The notes under the pieces are model-generated. The model saw only the letters and a program-made list of their open reading frames with translations, did not search any database and had not been told where the DNA came from. This document shows positions 49,232-58,145 of a DNA stretch of 64,000 nt, one piece after another; the stretch's first letter is position 1, and every line of letters begins with the position of its first letter. The DNA comes from Micavibrio sp964400125. GTDB taxonomy: Bacteria; Pseudomonadota; Alphaproteobacteria; Micavibrionales; Micavibrionaceae. The stretch covers positions 1 to 64,000 of the forward strand of contig CAYNSR010000009.1 of the NCBI GenBank assembly GCA_964400125.1. The letters are read 5' to 3'. The position numbers and the translations under genes are program-made.

Positions 49232-51661
49232 TCACGCATCGCTGTAATCGCTGACCAAAACCTCACGTTTGCCGACGGCATTGGCCTTGCTGACCACGCC
49301 TTGACGTTCCATTTCCTCGATGATCCGTGCGGCGCGGTTATAGCCGATTTGCAGATGGCGCTGGATGAAGGAGGTGGAGGCTTTCCCTTCGCGGGCGATG
49401 ATAGCGACGGCTTCGTCATAGAGTTCATCGACCGACGATCCGCCGCCTTCGCCGTCTTCGCCGAACAGGGCGGCCATCATTTCGGAATCGCCGAAGCCGC
49501 CTTCGGTAACGTCGTCGATATAGGCGGGTTCGCCTTGCGCTTTCAGGTGGCTGACGACCTGTTCGATTTCATCGTCGGACACAAACGGGCCGTGGACGCG
49601 GATGACGCGCCCACCGGAGGCCATATACAGCATGTCGCCGCGCCCGAGCAATTGTTCGGCCCCGCCTTCGCCGAGGATGGTGCGGGAGTCGATTTTCGAT
49701 GTCACCTGAAACGAGATCCGGGTCGGGAAATTGGCCTTGATAACCCCGGTGATGACATCGACGGACGGGCGCTGCGTCGCCATGATGATATGGATTCCGG
49801 CGGCGCGGGCCATTTGCGCCAGCCTTTGAATGGCGTTTTCGACATCCTTTCCGGCGACCAGCATCAGATCGGCGAATTCATCGACGATCACGACGATATA
49901 GGGCAGTTCTTCCATATCCATGGGCTGTTCTTCATAGACGGGCTTGCCAGTGTCGGAATCAAAACCGGTCTGAACCTTGCGCATCAGCATTTCGCCTTTT
50001 TTGCGCGCTTCGCGCAGGCGTTCGTTATAGCCGTCGATATTGCGCACGCCCAGTTTCGACATGGCGCGGTAGCGGTCTTCCATTTCCTTGACCGTCCATT
50101 TCAGCGCCACCACCGCCTTGCCCGGTTCGGTGACGACGGGGGACAGCAGATGCGGAATGTCATTATAGACCGACAGCTCCAGCATTTTCGGATCGATCAT
50201 GATGAAGCGGCATTTTTCCGGCGGCAGGCGGAAGAGCAGCGACAGGATCATGGTGTTGACCGCCACGGATTTCCCCGACCCCGTCGTCCCCGCCACCAGC
50301 AAATGCGGCATACGCGCCAGATCGGCGATGATCGGGTCTCCGGCGATATTTTTCCCCAGAATAAGCGGCAGGGCAGCGGTCGATTCAAGGGATGCGTTGC
50401 TTTCAAGGAGTTCGCGCATCGACACCATCTGGCGGCGGCGATTGGGGAGTTCAATGCCGATGACGTTACGGCCCGGAATCACGGCAGAACGCACCGATGT
50501 CGCCGACATGGACCGGGCGATATCGTCGGACAGGCCGATGACCCGCGAGGTCTTGGTGCCGGGGGAGGGTTCGAGTTCATACAGCGTCACCACAGGCCCG
50601 GGATGGATCGAAACGATGTCGCCCTGCACGTTGAAATCTTCTAAAACATTACGCAGCATGTCAGCATTTTTTTGCAAGACGGCTTCTTCGTGTTCGGGGT
50701 CGTGTTCGCTTTCTGGCAGTTCGTTGAGTAACTCCAGCGGCGGCAATTCCCATTCACCGCCCGAGGCCAGCGCCAAAGACCCCTGACGGTTGCGGGATTT
50801 CTGTTTTTTGGCGGATTTGTTTTTCCTGACGATTCTTGCGGCGGCATCCTCGTCAACATCTTCCTCTTCCTCGGTTTCGTCTTCATCGGCGGCGCTCAGG
50901 ACCGGAGCGCGGCGCAGGATTTTTTTCTTCACGGCGGCGCGCGCCGGGGGCGTGTAGGACGGGTCGGAATAATGGCGAATCCAGTCATGAAAGGCTGTGA
51001 TAATCGCGATGCCGCGCCGGGCGATATCGCAGCAAAACGACCAGATAATCGCACCGATCATCCGCCATTCCGCCACGCCGATCGCAAGGGCAAAGGGCAG
51101 CATGACAATCGCCAGCATTGCCGCGACAATCGCCATGGCGGTATGGGATTGTTCCCCGAACAGCCCGGCGAAGCTTCCGGCGAGACCGTCGAGCATGATC
51201 GTGCCGCCCGCGCCGCCCAGAAACGGATGCACCATCCATCCGGCGGAAGGAATGCGGGCAAAGGCCACCGCCATCAGCAAGGTGGTCGCAATCATCAGCG
51301 CAAGACGCACAGGCAGAGGAGAAATTGCCTGCCGCCGGACGATGCGCCAGCCCCAGAAGGCCGCGATCAATCCGAAAAACGCACCCGCGACGCCGATGGT
51401 CTGCAACAACAGATCGGCAATGACGGCCCCGGGACCGCCCATCATGTTGCGCACCGGGGCGTCGATTGCGGCAGCGGTGTTCCATGACGGGTCGGCGGCA
51501 TGATAGCTGCCCATGGCGATCAGGATGCCCGCCCCGCCCAGAATCAGGGCAAGGCCAAAACCATCGACCAGCCGGTTGGCGATAAAGGCCTGCATGGCTT
51601 CGGGGATAAAGGCATCGAAAGGCCCGGTTTTTTTCCGGGTATTGCGGCGGGCGCGGGGCAT
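49232..51661 (-). CDS. ftsK: DNA translocase FtsK
   Basis: 809 residues. About four N-terminal membrane helices (FGLALILGGAGILIAMGS, LLLQTIGVAGAFFGLIAAFWG, LALMIATTLLMAVAFA, MAIVAAMLAIVMLPFALAIG), a charged linker, then the RecA-like motor with Walker A GTTGSGKSVAVN, Walker B VVIVDEFADLML and TQRPSVDVITG. The C-terminal gamma domain reads TSFIQRHLQIGYNRAARIIEEME, which recognises KOPS. It pumps chromosomes at the division septum and activates XerCD. Full-length and intact. Confidence 0.97.
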   Translation of the reverse strand: MPRARRNTRKKTGPFDAFIPEAMQAFIANRLVDGFGLALILGGAGILIAMGSYHAADPSWNTAAAIDAPVRNMMGGPGAVIADLLLQTIGVAGAFFGLIAAFWGWRIVRRQAISPLPVRLALMIATTLLMAVAFARIPSAGWMVHPFLGGAGGTIMLDGLAGSFAGLFGEQSHTAMAIVAAMLAIVMLPFALAIGVAEWRMIGAIIWSFCCDIARRGIAIITAFHDWIRHYSDPSYTPPARAAVKKKILRRAPVLSAADEDETEEEEDVDEDAAARIVRKNKSAKKQKSRNRQGSLALASGGEWELPPLELLNELPESEHDPEHEEAVLQKNADMLRNVLEDFNVQGDIVSIHPGPVVTLYELEPSPGTKTSRVIGLSDDIARSMSATSVRSAVIPGRNVIGIELPNRRRQMVSMRELLESNASLESTAALPLILGKNIAGDPIIADLARMPHLLVAGTTGSGKSVAVNTMILSLLFRLPPEKCRFIMIDPKMLELSVYNDIPHLLSPVVTEPGKAVVALKWTVKEMEDRYRAMSKLGVRNIDGYNERLREARKKGEMLMRKVQTGFDSDTGKPVYEEQPMDMEELPYIVVIVDEFADLMLVAGKDVENAIQRLAQMARAAGIHIIMATQRPSVDVITGVIKANFPTRISFQVTSKIDSRTILGEGGAEQLLGRGDMLYMASGGRVIRVHGPFVSDDEIEQVVSHLKAQGEPAYIDDVTEGGFGDSEMMAALFGEDGEGGGSSVDELYDEAVAIIAREGKASTSFIQRHLQIGYNRAARIIEEMERQGVVSKANAVGKREVLVSDYSDA

Positions 51662-51822
51662 GTTTTGAAAACCTGTGATCTGGAAAGGACCGGAGGGCCG
51701 GACAAGAGAACGGCAGTAGAAGTGGAATTGTACCGTTCCGCGCAGGTCCGCACAAGATTTCCTTCATGTTTGCCGTTACGGGCGGCCCCGTGTGGAAAGC
51801 GCCTGTGGACAAGAGTGTTGTG

Positions 51823-51837
51823 TTAACCATTCCTTAA
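51823..51837 (+). promoter_or_regulatory. CtrA-type binding site upstream of 51939
   Basis: TTAA-N7-TTAA, reading TTAACCATTCCTTAA at 51823-51837, matches the full CtrA consensus TTAA-N7-TTAAC apart from the last base. It lies about 100 bases before the ATG of a small membrane protein. A DivL-like gene in the same window supports the presence of the CtrA pathway. Confidence 0.5.
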
Positions 51838-51938
51838 GGTTTTGCGCTGCATCCTGCCGTGGAGTCTTGTTTCAAGGATTGCCCGTCCGGGTGATTCGTT
51901 TTCGGGAAAAATGCCGGAAAAAGAAGGGAAGAATGGGA

Positions 51939-52301
51939 ATGGCCCAGAGCGCAGCAATGCACGACGCCCGCAAGGCGAATATCGAATACACCGTCTACAC
52001 CTTCCAGCGCGGGGAGGGGAATGCCAAATCACTTGAACGCTGGCAAAAACAGGACAGCTTTTCCGATATCTCGAGCGCAGTCGAAAAAGCAGAAAGCCTT
52101 TACAATACGGGCAGTTATTGCAAGGTCGAGATCAAGCAAAAATACGTCGATCCGAAAAACAACCGGGTCATTGATGCGACCCTGAAAACCTATGAGAGCA
52201 AGGTCAAACACTCCGTCGGTCATGTCGCCCTGACCGGCATGGCAGCGGCGCTGGGGCTGATTGCCTTTCTCGTGGCCTATTATTTCGGGCAACAGCATTA
52301 G
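51939..52301 (+). CDS. small membrane-tethered protein, unknown function
   Basis: About 120 residues from ATG 51939 (AAGAAGGGAAG upstream); ATG 51933 is also possible. The body is soluble and charged (NIEYTVYTFQRGEGNAKSLE, YCKVEIKQKYVDPKNN) and ends with one C-terminal helix VALTGMAAALGLIAFLVAYYF, so it is tail-anchored. No family is recognised. A CtrA-like box upstream suggests cell-cycle control. A strong terminator follows. Confidence 0.65.
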   Translation: MAQSAAMHDARKANIEYTVYTFQRGEGNAKSLERWQKQDSFSDISSAVEKAESLYNTGSYCKVEIKQKYVDPKNNRVIDATLKTYESKVKHSVGHVALTGMAAALGLIAFLVAYYFGQQH

Positions 52302-52325
52302 GAGCCGCTATCGCCATGGCCGAAA

Positions 52326-52355
52326 CCAAAAACCCCCGGGACCGGGGGTTTTTGG
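52326..52355. terminator. bidirectional rho-independent terminator
   Basis: CCAAAAACCCCCGG and CCGGGGGTTTTTGG are exact 14-base reverse complements separated by GA. It serves the convergent genes ending at 52301 and 52363. Confidence 0.88.
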
Positions 52356-52362
52356 TGTGCGC

Positions 52363-52539
52363 TTATTCTTCGGTGACTTGCCCCAGCGGGTCGTGTTCGA
52401 CCAGTGCGGCGACATCTTCGAAGATGCTGGCGTTTTCCGTCATTGCTTCCTGCAAAGGCGGGTTTTGTTCCGCCAGTGTCCGGAAAAACGAGGCGGCGTC
52501 CCGCAGGAGCCGCGCCGCGATTTCAGCATGCGTCGTCAT
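52363..52539 (-). CDS. 58-residue protein coupled to efp
   Basis: A short gene read on the minus strand: MTTHAEIAARLLRDAASFFR, then TLAEQNPPLQEAM, NASIFEDVAALVEHDP and a final GQVTEE. Helical and acidic. Its ATG shares bases with the efp stop codon (TAATG), so translation is coupled. Full coverage up to the terminator and a clean helical pattern support it as real. No family recognised. Confidence 0.7.
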   Translation of the reverse strand: MTTHAEIAARLLRDAASFFRTLAEQNPPLQEAMTENASIFEDVAALVEHDPLGQVTEE

Positions 52540-53102
52540 TAAGCCGCCTTCGCCCGGGAGACATATTCGTCGGTGCGGGTGTCGATCTCGATTTTTTCAC
52601 CGATTTCGATGAAGGCAGGGATGGAAATTTCGTGGCCGGTGGACAGGCGGCCCATTTTCATGACCTTGCCCGACGTATCGCCCTTGGCGGCGGGTTCGGT
52701 GTAGACGATTTCACGCACCAGCTTGATCGGTAATTCGACGGAAAGCGGTTTGCCTTCGTAGAAGACGATTTCACACGGCATGGCTTCTTCCAGATATTTC
52801 AGTGCGTCTTCCATGAATTCGCCGCCGATTTCATACTGGTTGAATTCCTGATCCATGAAAACGTAGTTGTCGCCGTCCTGATAGCTGTAGACGACTTCCT
52901 TGTGGTCGAGCTGGACATCTTCGAAACGTTCGTCGGTCTTGTAAATACCTTCGGACGGGGAACCGGTAATCAGGTTCTTGAATTTGAATTTCATGACCGA
53001 GGCATTGCGGCCAGATTTGCTGAATTCGGCCTTGGTAACCAGAATAAGGTTGCCGTTCATGTTGAGGACGTTTCCGGCGCGGACTTCCTGAGCGTATTTC
53101 AT
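52539..53102 (-). CDS. efp: elongation factor P, Arg32 type
   Basis: 187 residues from ATG 53102 with GAAGGAAC upstream; the open frame beyond it runs into earP. It starts MKYAQEVRAGNVLNMNGNLI, and the tip of domain I reads EFSKSGRNASV with Arg at position 32, not Lys34. This is the form rhamnosylated by EarP in Pseudomonas and Neisseria. Domains II and III are normal (YVFMDQEFNQYEI, EPAAKGDTSGKVMK, EIDTRTDEYVSR). EF-P rescues ribosomes stalled at polyproline. It lies 19 bases downstream of earP. Confidence 0.96.
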   Translation of the reverse strand: MKYAQEVRAGNVLNMNGNLILVTKAEFSKSGRNASVMKFKFKNLITGSPSEGIYKTDERFEDVQLDHKEVVYSYQDGDNYVFMDQEFNQYEIGGEFMEDALKYLEEAMPCEIVFYEGKPLSVELPIKLVREIVYTEPAAKGDTSGKVMKMGRLSTGHEISIPAFIEIGEKIEIDTRTDEYVSRAKAA

Positions 53103-53121
53103 CGTATATGTTCCTTCAGGG

Positions 53122-54261
53122 TTACAGATTCTTTTGTTGACGGATAAAACAGACGATCCGGGTCGCCAGATCGTCCTGCCGGACCAGATACTCCGCCCAT
53201 TTTGCGGCATGCACCGTGAGGGTGGGGAGACAGTCCAGCCAGCCGGGGCCGATCCGTTCCATCGGACCCGTGGTGTCGCGGCCCCTTTCATTCCACAAAA
53301 ACATGAAATTCTCAAGCAAATCCGTACATTCCGGGGCAAGATTCTTGCAATAACGCGATAAAAAGGCCTTTAGCTTGATAAAATGATGATCTTCCGCCTG
53401 CGGATAGATATGCCAGACCATCGGCCTTGCCGCCCATTGCGCCCGGACGAAGGAATCCTCCCCCCGGACAAAATTGACATCACTCGTCCAGAGCAGGCGG
53501 TCAAAATCGTCCTGTTGCAGGAAGGGGATGCGGTAAATTTCCGTCCGGGGCGGCTTCAGGGCAGTCCACATATTTTCAAAACCAACGCCGGAGGGGACGA
53601 ACAGACGCGGGATGCGTTGGCCCTGTTCAAGAATGCCGATCAATTCCGGAATGGGAGCGTCGTTGTAACAAAACAGGCTGATATCAAGATAGTGCGCATT
53701 TTGTTCCGGCAAGCCCCACTGCGTCCGCCATACGTTTTGGGCGTTGCGGTCGCCCTGAAAGGAATTGCGTGCCGCGACCAGATTTTTTTCGCGGATTAAC
53801 CCGCCTGTTTTATCGGTGAAACCGGGGAAGAACAGCGTTTTCGTCAATCCAGTTATCGGGTGCGGTGATGGGATGGCGTGGTGGGTGTCGATCCAGTCTT
53901 CGGCGCTTAAATATTCCAGATCAATCCAGACCGGGGGCACGGGCGCATGGGTCATGGCGGCGATGACGGCGTCGGGGAGGGTGCAGGCAAAGGCCTCAAT
54001 CACGGCATCCGCAGGCAGGCCGTAATGCTGCGCGATTGTGTCGTCATCCCAGCGCAGGACCGTGATGCCGCGCAAAATCTGCATCGGCCTGTCCGGATCA
54101 AGCGCGGGTTCGATATGCTGGAATACTGCAAAATCATCGACAAACAGGCGCACGGCGCAGCCCTGATCGCGGTGCAGGCCTTGCGCAAACCGCCAGCAAA
54201 CGCCGATATCGCCGTAATTATCCACGATGCGGCAAAAAAGATCGATGGACGGGGCGTTCAT
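53122..54261 (-). CDS. earP: EF-P arginine rhamnosyltransferase EarP
   Basis: 379 residues. The N-terminus IDLFCRIVDNYGDIGVCWRFAQ and the C-terminal region FVRGEDSFVRAQWAARPMVWHIYPQ are the hallmarks of EarP (former DUF2331), including the Asp of DNYGDIGV and the Glu of RGEDS that are catalytic in characterised enzymes. It uses dTDP-rhamnose to modify Arg32 of EF-P. The next gene is efp with Arg32, so the pair is complete. The start overlaps the pheA stop by four bases. Confidence 0.94.
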   Translation of the reverse strand: MNAPSIDLFCRIVDNYGDIGVCWRFAQGLHRDQGCAVRLFVDDFAVFQHIEPALDPDRPMQILRGITVLRWDDDTIAQHYGLPADAVIEAFACTLPDAVIAAMTHAPVPPVWIDLEYLSAEDWIDTHHAIPSPHPITGLTKTLFFPGFTDKTGGLIREKNLVAARNSFQGDRNAQNVWRTQWGLPEQNAHYLDISLFCYNDAPIPELIGILEQGQRIPRLFVPSGVGFENMWTALKPPRTEIYRIPFLQQDDFDRLLWTSDVNFVRGEDSFVRAQWAARPMVWHIYPQAEDHHFIKLKAFLSRYCKNLAPECTDLLENFMFLWNERGRDTTGPMERIGPGWLDCLPTLTVHAAKWAEYLVRQDDLATRIVCFIRQQKNL

Positions 54262-55166
54262 TTTTTCTTCAACCGGAACGCCGCCGCCGGATAGGTGCCC
54301 AGCATGCGGACTTCCTCGACAAAAAATTTCAGTTCCTCAAAGGCCAGAGTCATTGCGCGGTCGTCGGGGTGTCCTTCGACGTCGCACAGAAACTGCGCGA
54401 CCTGAAATTTTTCATCGACATAGGATTCCAGCTTGGTGATGTTGACGCCGTTTGTGGCGAATCCACCCAGCGCCTTGTAAAGCGCCGCCGGAATGTTGCG
54501 GACGCGGAACATAAAGCTGGTCATCAGCAGGTCCTTGCCGCGCGGCGGGATATGGTGTTCCCGCGACCAGACTAAAAAGCGCGTGGTGTTGTCGGCGGAA
54601 TCCTGAATATCGCGCTTCAGGATTTTCAGGTCGTAGATTCCTGCCGCCAGCGGGGCGGCGATGGCGCATTTCGTTTTATCGCCCCATGCGGCGACATCGG
54701 CGGCGGCGCGCGCGGTGTCGGCGGCGACATGAGGGTCGAGTTTCAAATCCCGGATTGCCTTGCGGCATTGCGGCAGGGCGTGGATATGGCTGTAAACCTG
54801 TTTCAAATCCTCCAGCCTTGCACCTTTGACGCCCATCAGCACCATGCGGATCGGTTCGAAATGTTCACCGACGATGAACAGCCCGCCTTTGGGGATCAGG
54901 TGATGCACATCCGCCACCCGTCCGGCGAGGGTGTTGTCGACCGGGATCATGGCCAGATCGGCGCGGCCATCCTTGACCGCCTTGAAGGTGTCTTCAAACC
55001 CGTGGCACGGAATAGTTTCCATATCAGGAAACATGGCGCGGCAGGCCAGATCGGAATTGGCTCCGGCGGCCCCTTGAAAAGCGATTTTTTGCATTTTTCT
55101 GAAAAATGGTGCGGGCGCGGCTTTTCCCGCCGCTTTCCGGGGTGTTTTTTGTCTCTGCGCGGTCAT
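54258..55166 (-). CDS. pheA: prephenate dehydratase
   Basis: 302 residues from ATG 55166; ATG 55094 (MQKIAFQGAAGANSD) is the more family-like start and the basic 24-residue extension is unusual. The catalytic motif DNTTRFLVW and the region VPVDNTLAGRV-like IPVDNTLAGRVADV are present, and a C-terminal ACT domain follows (TSFMFRVRNIPAALYKAL, KLESYV). It makes phenylpyruvate from prephenate without a chorismate mutase domain. It is divergent from the cytochrome c gene. Confidence 0.92.
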   Translation of the reverse strand: MTAQRQKTPRKAAGKAAPAPFFRKMQKIAFQGAAGANSDLACRAMFPDMETIPCHGFEDTFKAVKDGRADLAMIPVDNTLAGRVADVHHLIPKGGLFIVGEHFEPIRMVLMGVKGARLEDLKQVYSHIHALPQCRKAIRDLKLDPHVAADTARAAADVAAWGDKTKCAIAAPLAAGIYDLKILKRDIQDSADNTTRFLVWSREHHIPPRGKDLLMTSFMFRVRNIPAALYKALGGFATNGVNITKLESYVDEKFQVAQFLCDVEGHPDDRAMTLAFEELKFFVEEVRMLGTYPAAAFRLKKK

Positions 55167-55184
55167 TTAAAGCGTATGGTCCTC

Positions 55185-55213
55185 TTGGCTTTTCAGTATT
55201 TTACAGGTATATG
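55185..55213 (+). promoter_or_regulatory. sigma-70-like promoter of the cytochrome c gene
   Basis: TTGGCT (55185-55190), 17-base spacer and TATATG (55208-55213), about 60 bases before ATG 55275. Confidence 0.5.
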
Positions 55214-55274
55214 CCTTGGGGGTCGGCTTGTCGACTCGCAAGACGCGTTCACAACATTTGTATCAGGTTCTGCC

Positions 55275-55886
55275 ATGGACAACATGGAATTCAATAAAAT
55301 CTTTGCAGCCGTTCTGGTCGCCGGCATCGTTGCCAGCCTGACCGGGTTCATTTCGCACAAGCTGGTGCATCCGCACGGGATGGAGGCACATGCCTATCCG
55401 ATCGACGGGGTCGAAGCGGGCGGGGGCGGTGCCGCCGCCAAGGCCGCCGCCGTGGCGGAGCCTGTTCTGGGCCTGCTTGCCGCCGCCGATGTGGGCCGGG
55501 GCGAACAGGTCGCCAAGGTTTGCGCAACCTGCCATACGTTCAACAAGGGCGGTGCGAACGGGATCGGCCCCAATCTGTGGGGGGTTATGAATCAGGCCAA
55601 GGCCGCACATGCCGGTTTTGCGTATTCCGACGGGATGAAGGCCAAGGGTGGCACATGGGGCTATGCCGAGATGAACCGCTTCCTGTGGAAGCCGAAGGCC
55701 TATATCGACGGCACCAAGATGAATTTCGTCGGTTTGAAAAAACCGGAAGACCGCGCCGCCGTGATTGCATGGCTGCGGACGCTGGCGGATTCACCCGCAG
55801 CCCTGCCGAGCGCCGCCCAGATCGAGGCGGAAGCTGCCGCGTTGGCACCCGATGAAGCCGCTGTCGTGGATGCTGCCGGGCATTAA
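55275..55886 (+). CDS. membrane-anchored class I cytochrome c (CycM-like)
   Basis: 203 residues from ATG 55275. An uncleaved N-terminal helix (FAAVLVAGIVASLTGFIS), an Ala/Gly-rich linker, then a cytochrome c domain with CATCHTF haem site, GIGPNLWGV and the axial Met in TKMNFVGL. Homologues beside pheA in alphaproteobacteria are CycM/cytochrome c552 types that donate electrons to terminal oxidases. An acidic Ala-rich tail follows. Periplasmic face of the inner membrane. Confidence 0.9.
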   Translation: MDNMEFNKIFAAVLVAGIVASLTGFISHKLVHPHGMEAHAYPIDGVEAGGGGAAAKAAAVAEPVLGLLAAADVGRGEQVAKVCATCHTFNKGGANGIGPNLWGVMNQAKAAHAGFAYSDGMKAKGGTWGYAEMNRFLWKPKAYIDGTKMNFVGLKKPEDRAAVIAWLRTLADSPAALPSAAQIEAEAAALAPDEAAVVDAAGH

Positions 55887-55910
55887 CCCAATCTGTTCAA
55901 GGATATTCAT

Positions 55911-55948
55911 ACAAAAGGCCTTATCCGGCAGCGGATGAGGCCTTTTGT
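55911..55948. terminator. bidirectional terminator overlapping the holC end
   Basis: ACAAAAGGCCT and AGGCCTTTTGT pair, with an inner TATCCG/CGGATG stem. It lies after the cytochrome gene and contains the last codons of the convergent holC. Confidence 0.8.
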
Positions 55949-56382
55949 TCCCAGCCCCGTTCTCCCTGTTGCCAGTAGGTCAGGGTGTGTCCGGCGTCCT
56001 TGTAGTGTTGCCAGCGTGTCCGGGCGGCGGCGATTTGTGCGTCGTCGCGGCCATCGAACAGGTCGCAGCAAAGCGTATAGGCGATGGGGTCTGTGGCGGT
56101 CTGTCCTGCCGTGACGACTAAAACGGTGGCGTTGTTCGGGTTGTCGTCCCCCGCCGTCAGCCAGATCGGCTGGTCGGCGGCGTGTCCGTCCTTTGCCGTG
56201 CCGTGGGGCAGGAAGGAGTCCGCCTTCCATGTCCAGAGCAACTGATTCAGGCGTTCAGCATCCGCCGCATCGCGGGCGCGGACGACGATGCGGTGGCCCG
56301 CCGCATGGGCTTTTTGCAGGATCTCCGGCAAGGCCTGATCCACGCCGCGCAGGGTCAGATGGTAAAAACGGATCTCGGTCAT
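55921..56382 (-). CDS. holC: DNA polymerase III chi subunit
   Basis: 153 residues. EIRFYHLTLRGVDQALPEILQKA at the N-terminus, LLWTWKADSFLPHG and IWLTAGDDNPNNATVLVV are typical HolC. Chi links the clamp loader to SSB. It follows the aminopeptidase gene, the widespread pepA-holC order. The stop lies inside a bidirectional terminator. Confidence 0.92.
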   Translation of the reverse strand: MTEIRFYHLTLRGVDQALPEILQKAHAAGHRIVVRARDAADAERLNQLLWTWKADSFLPHGTAKDGHAADQPIWLTAGDDNPNNATVLVVTAGQTATDPIAYTLCCDLFDGRDDAQIAAARTRWQHYKDAGHTLTYWQQGERGWEQKASSAAG

Positions 56383-56452
56383 GATGGGGGCATCATGACC
56401 GGGTGCCGTTGCCTTTTCAATTCCATTTTTCTTTTGCCCTGTACCGCCCGCC

Positions 56453-58048
56453 TTATTTTGCGTACGGTGCGGGGCCTTGTGGTACGGGGGCGGCGGGTGA
56501 TTTATGCTCGTAATAGTCGCGGACCAGCCGATCGAGCAGGCGGACGCCGAAGCCGCTGGCGCTGCCGTCGTCCGGTGTCAGTGGCCCGGGTGCGGCCCAT
56601 GCCATGCCCGCAATATCCAGATGCGCCCACGGGGTTTTTTTGAGGATGGCTTGTTCCAGAAAAGCCCCGGCGGTACTGGTGCCCGGCCCGGGAACGGAAT
56701 TGTTGAGATCGGCGAATTTGCTGCCCCGGACAGCCTGTGTAAACGCATCGTGCAGCGGCAGGGGCCAGCAGGGTTCGTTGACCGCCGCCCCGGTTTTGAC
56801 AAGGCGTTTTTGCAGTTTTTCGTCACGCGTCAGGACGGCGGCGAAGCTGTGCCCCAGCGCCGCGACACAAGCCCCGGTCAGCGTCGCCAGATCAATGATT
56901 GCCTTGGGCTTGAATGTTTTTTCAACATAGGTCAGGCAGTCGGACAGGACGAGGCGTCCTTCGGCGTCGGTATTGGTGATTTCAACGCTTTTCCCCGACA
57001 TCAGGCGGAGGATATCGCCCGGGCGGTAGGCATTGCCGTCGGGCATGTTTTCCGCCAGCCCGATCACGCCGACGACATGGGTATTGGCCTTGCGGCGGCT
57101 GAGCGCCAGCATCGTGCCGACGACATCGGCGGCACCGCACATGTCGTATTTCATATCCTGCATATTGGCCGCCGGCTTGATGGAAATGCCGCCGGTATCG
57201 AAGGTCACGCCCTTGCCGACGAGGGCCAAATCGGGATATTTGCTCCGGCCATTGGTGCCGTCATATTCCATCACCACCATGCAGGGCGAACGCCTGCTGC
57301 CCTGTCCGACGGCGATAATCCCCCCGGCACCCATTTCCTTGAGGTCGGGCAGGGTAAATGTTTTGACGCGGACATTGCCGTTTTCAGCCAGCGCGTCCGT
57401 GGCTTCTTGCGCCACGGCCAACGGAAAGGCGACATTGGGCGGTTCATTCGCCAGATCGCGGGCAAGCCAGACCCCGTCAGCCACCGCACTGAGCGGGGCG
57501 AAAAGGGATTCCGCAAGATTCGGTTTGCTGCAACGAAAGGTCAGTTCCAGCGCGACCGGGGACTTGTCCATGGTTTTATATTTGTTGAAGGAATAGCCTT
57601 TGAGCAGCGCCCCGCTGGCGATATGCGCGGCAATGGCTTCGGTGGTGGCCAGAGGGATTGTTTTGAGCATTTCCGGTGAAATCCGGGGGATGATGTCGGC
57701 GTGCGGCAGGCTTTGTGCGGCCAGCGCCTTGTGCAGGGCGGCCCCGGTTTCTTCGCAGGCGGTGGCATCCAGCGTGTCCGGAGCGCCCATCCCCAGCAGC
57801 AATATCGAACGGCCATGACTGTACAGTGACAGGGTTTGGCCGCGTTTGGCGCTGAAGACCTTTTCGTCCCCGGGGATATAGGCGCTCGCCATCGGGTTTG
57901 CGGCGCGGGTTTTTTGCTGGTCGCCAAGATCGAAGGCCGGATAGACTAAAACACTGGTTTGCGGCGCGTCGTACGCCAGCGGAGCGAAAGTAACGCGGGT
58001 GGCCGCGCGCCATGGTGATGCGGCGTTGTTGCGCATGGATGTCGTCAT
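56453..58048 (-). CDS. leucyl aminopeptidase, M17 family, copy 1
   Basis: 531 residues. The metal-binding C-terminal half has VGKGVTFDTGGISIKPAANMQDMKYDM, NTDAEGRLVLSD and the usual LTGACVAALG. The zinc ligands and the catalytic Lys/Arg are present. It cleaves N-terminal residues from peptides. A paralogue lies directly upstream at 58146, and holC follows, so this copy holds the canonical pepA place. Confidence 0.94.
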   Translation of the reverse strand: MTTSMRNNAASPWRAATRVTFAPLAYDAPQTSVLVYPAFDLGDQQKTRAANPMASAYIPGDEKVFSAKRGQTLSLYSHGRSILLLGMGAPDTLDATACEETGAALHKALAAQSLPHADIIPRISPEMLKTIPLATTEAIAAHIASGALLKGYSFNKYKTMDKSPVALELTFRCSKPNLAESLFAPLSAVADGVWLARDLANEPPNVAFPLAVAQEATDALAENGNVRVKTFTLPDLKEMGAGGIIAVGQGSRRSPCMVVMEYDGTNGRSKYPDLALVGKGVTFDTGGISIKPAANMQDMKYDMCGAADVVGTMLALSRRKANTHVVGVIGLAENMPDGNAYRPGDILRLMSGKSVEITNTDAEGRLVLSDCLTYVEKTFKPKAIIDLATLTGACVAALGHSFAAVLTRDEKLQKRLVKTGAAVNEPCWPLPLHDAFTQAVRGSKFADLNNSVPGPGTSTAGAFLEQAILKKTPWAHLDIAGMAWAAPGPLTPDDGSASGFGVRLLDRLVRDYYEHKSPAAPVPQGPAPYAK

Positions 58049-58145
58049 TATTCAGATCTCCCCTGTTTTTTTGTATCCCCGGATTTGTATAATCAGGGTT
58101 CATTGTCTTAGGGGCGATTTCTGCTTCTGTCAAATTGACCTTGCG

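Noticed and set aside
49115..50644. 509-codon plus-strand ORF opposite ftsK
   Set aside because: Antisense of FtsK; His/Asp-rich shadow composition.
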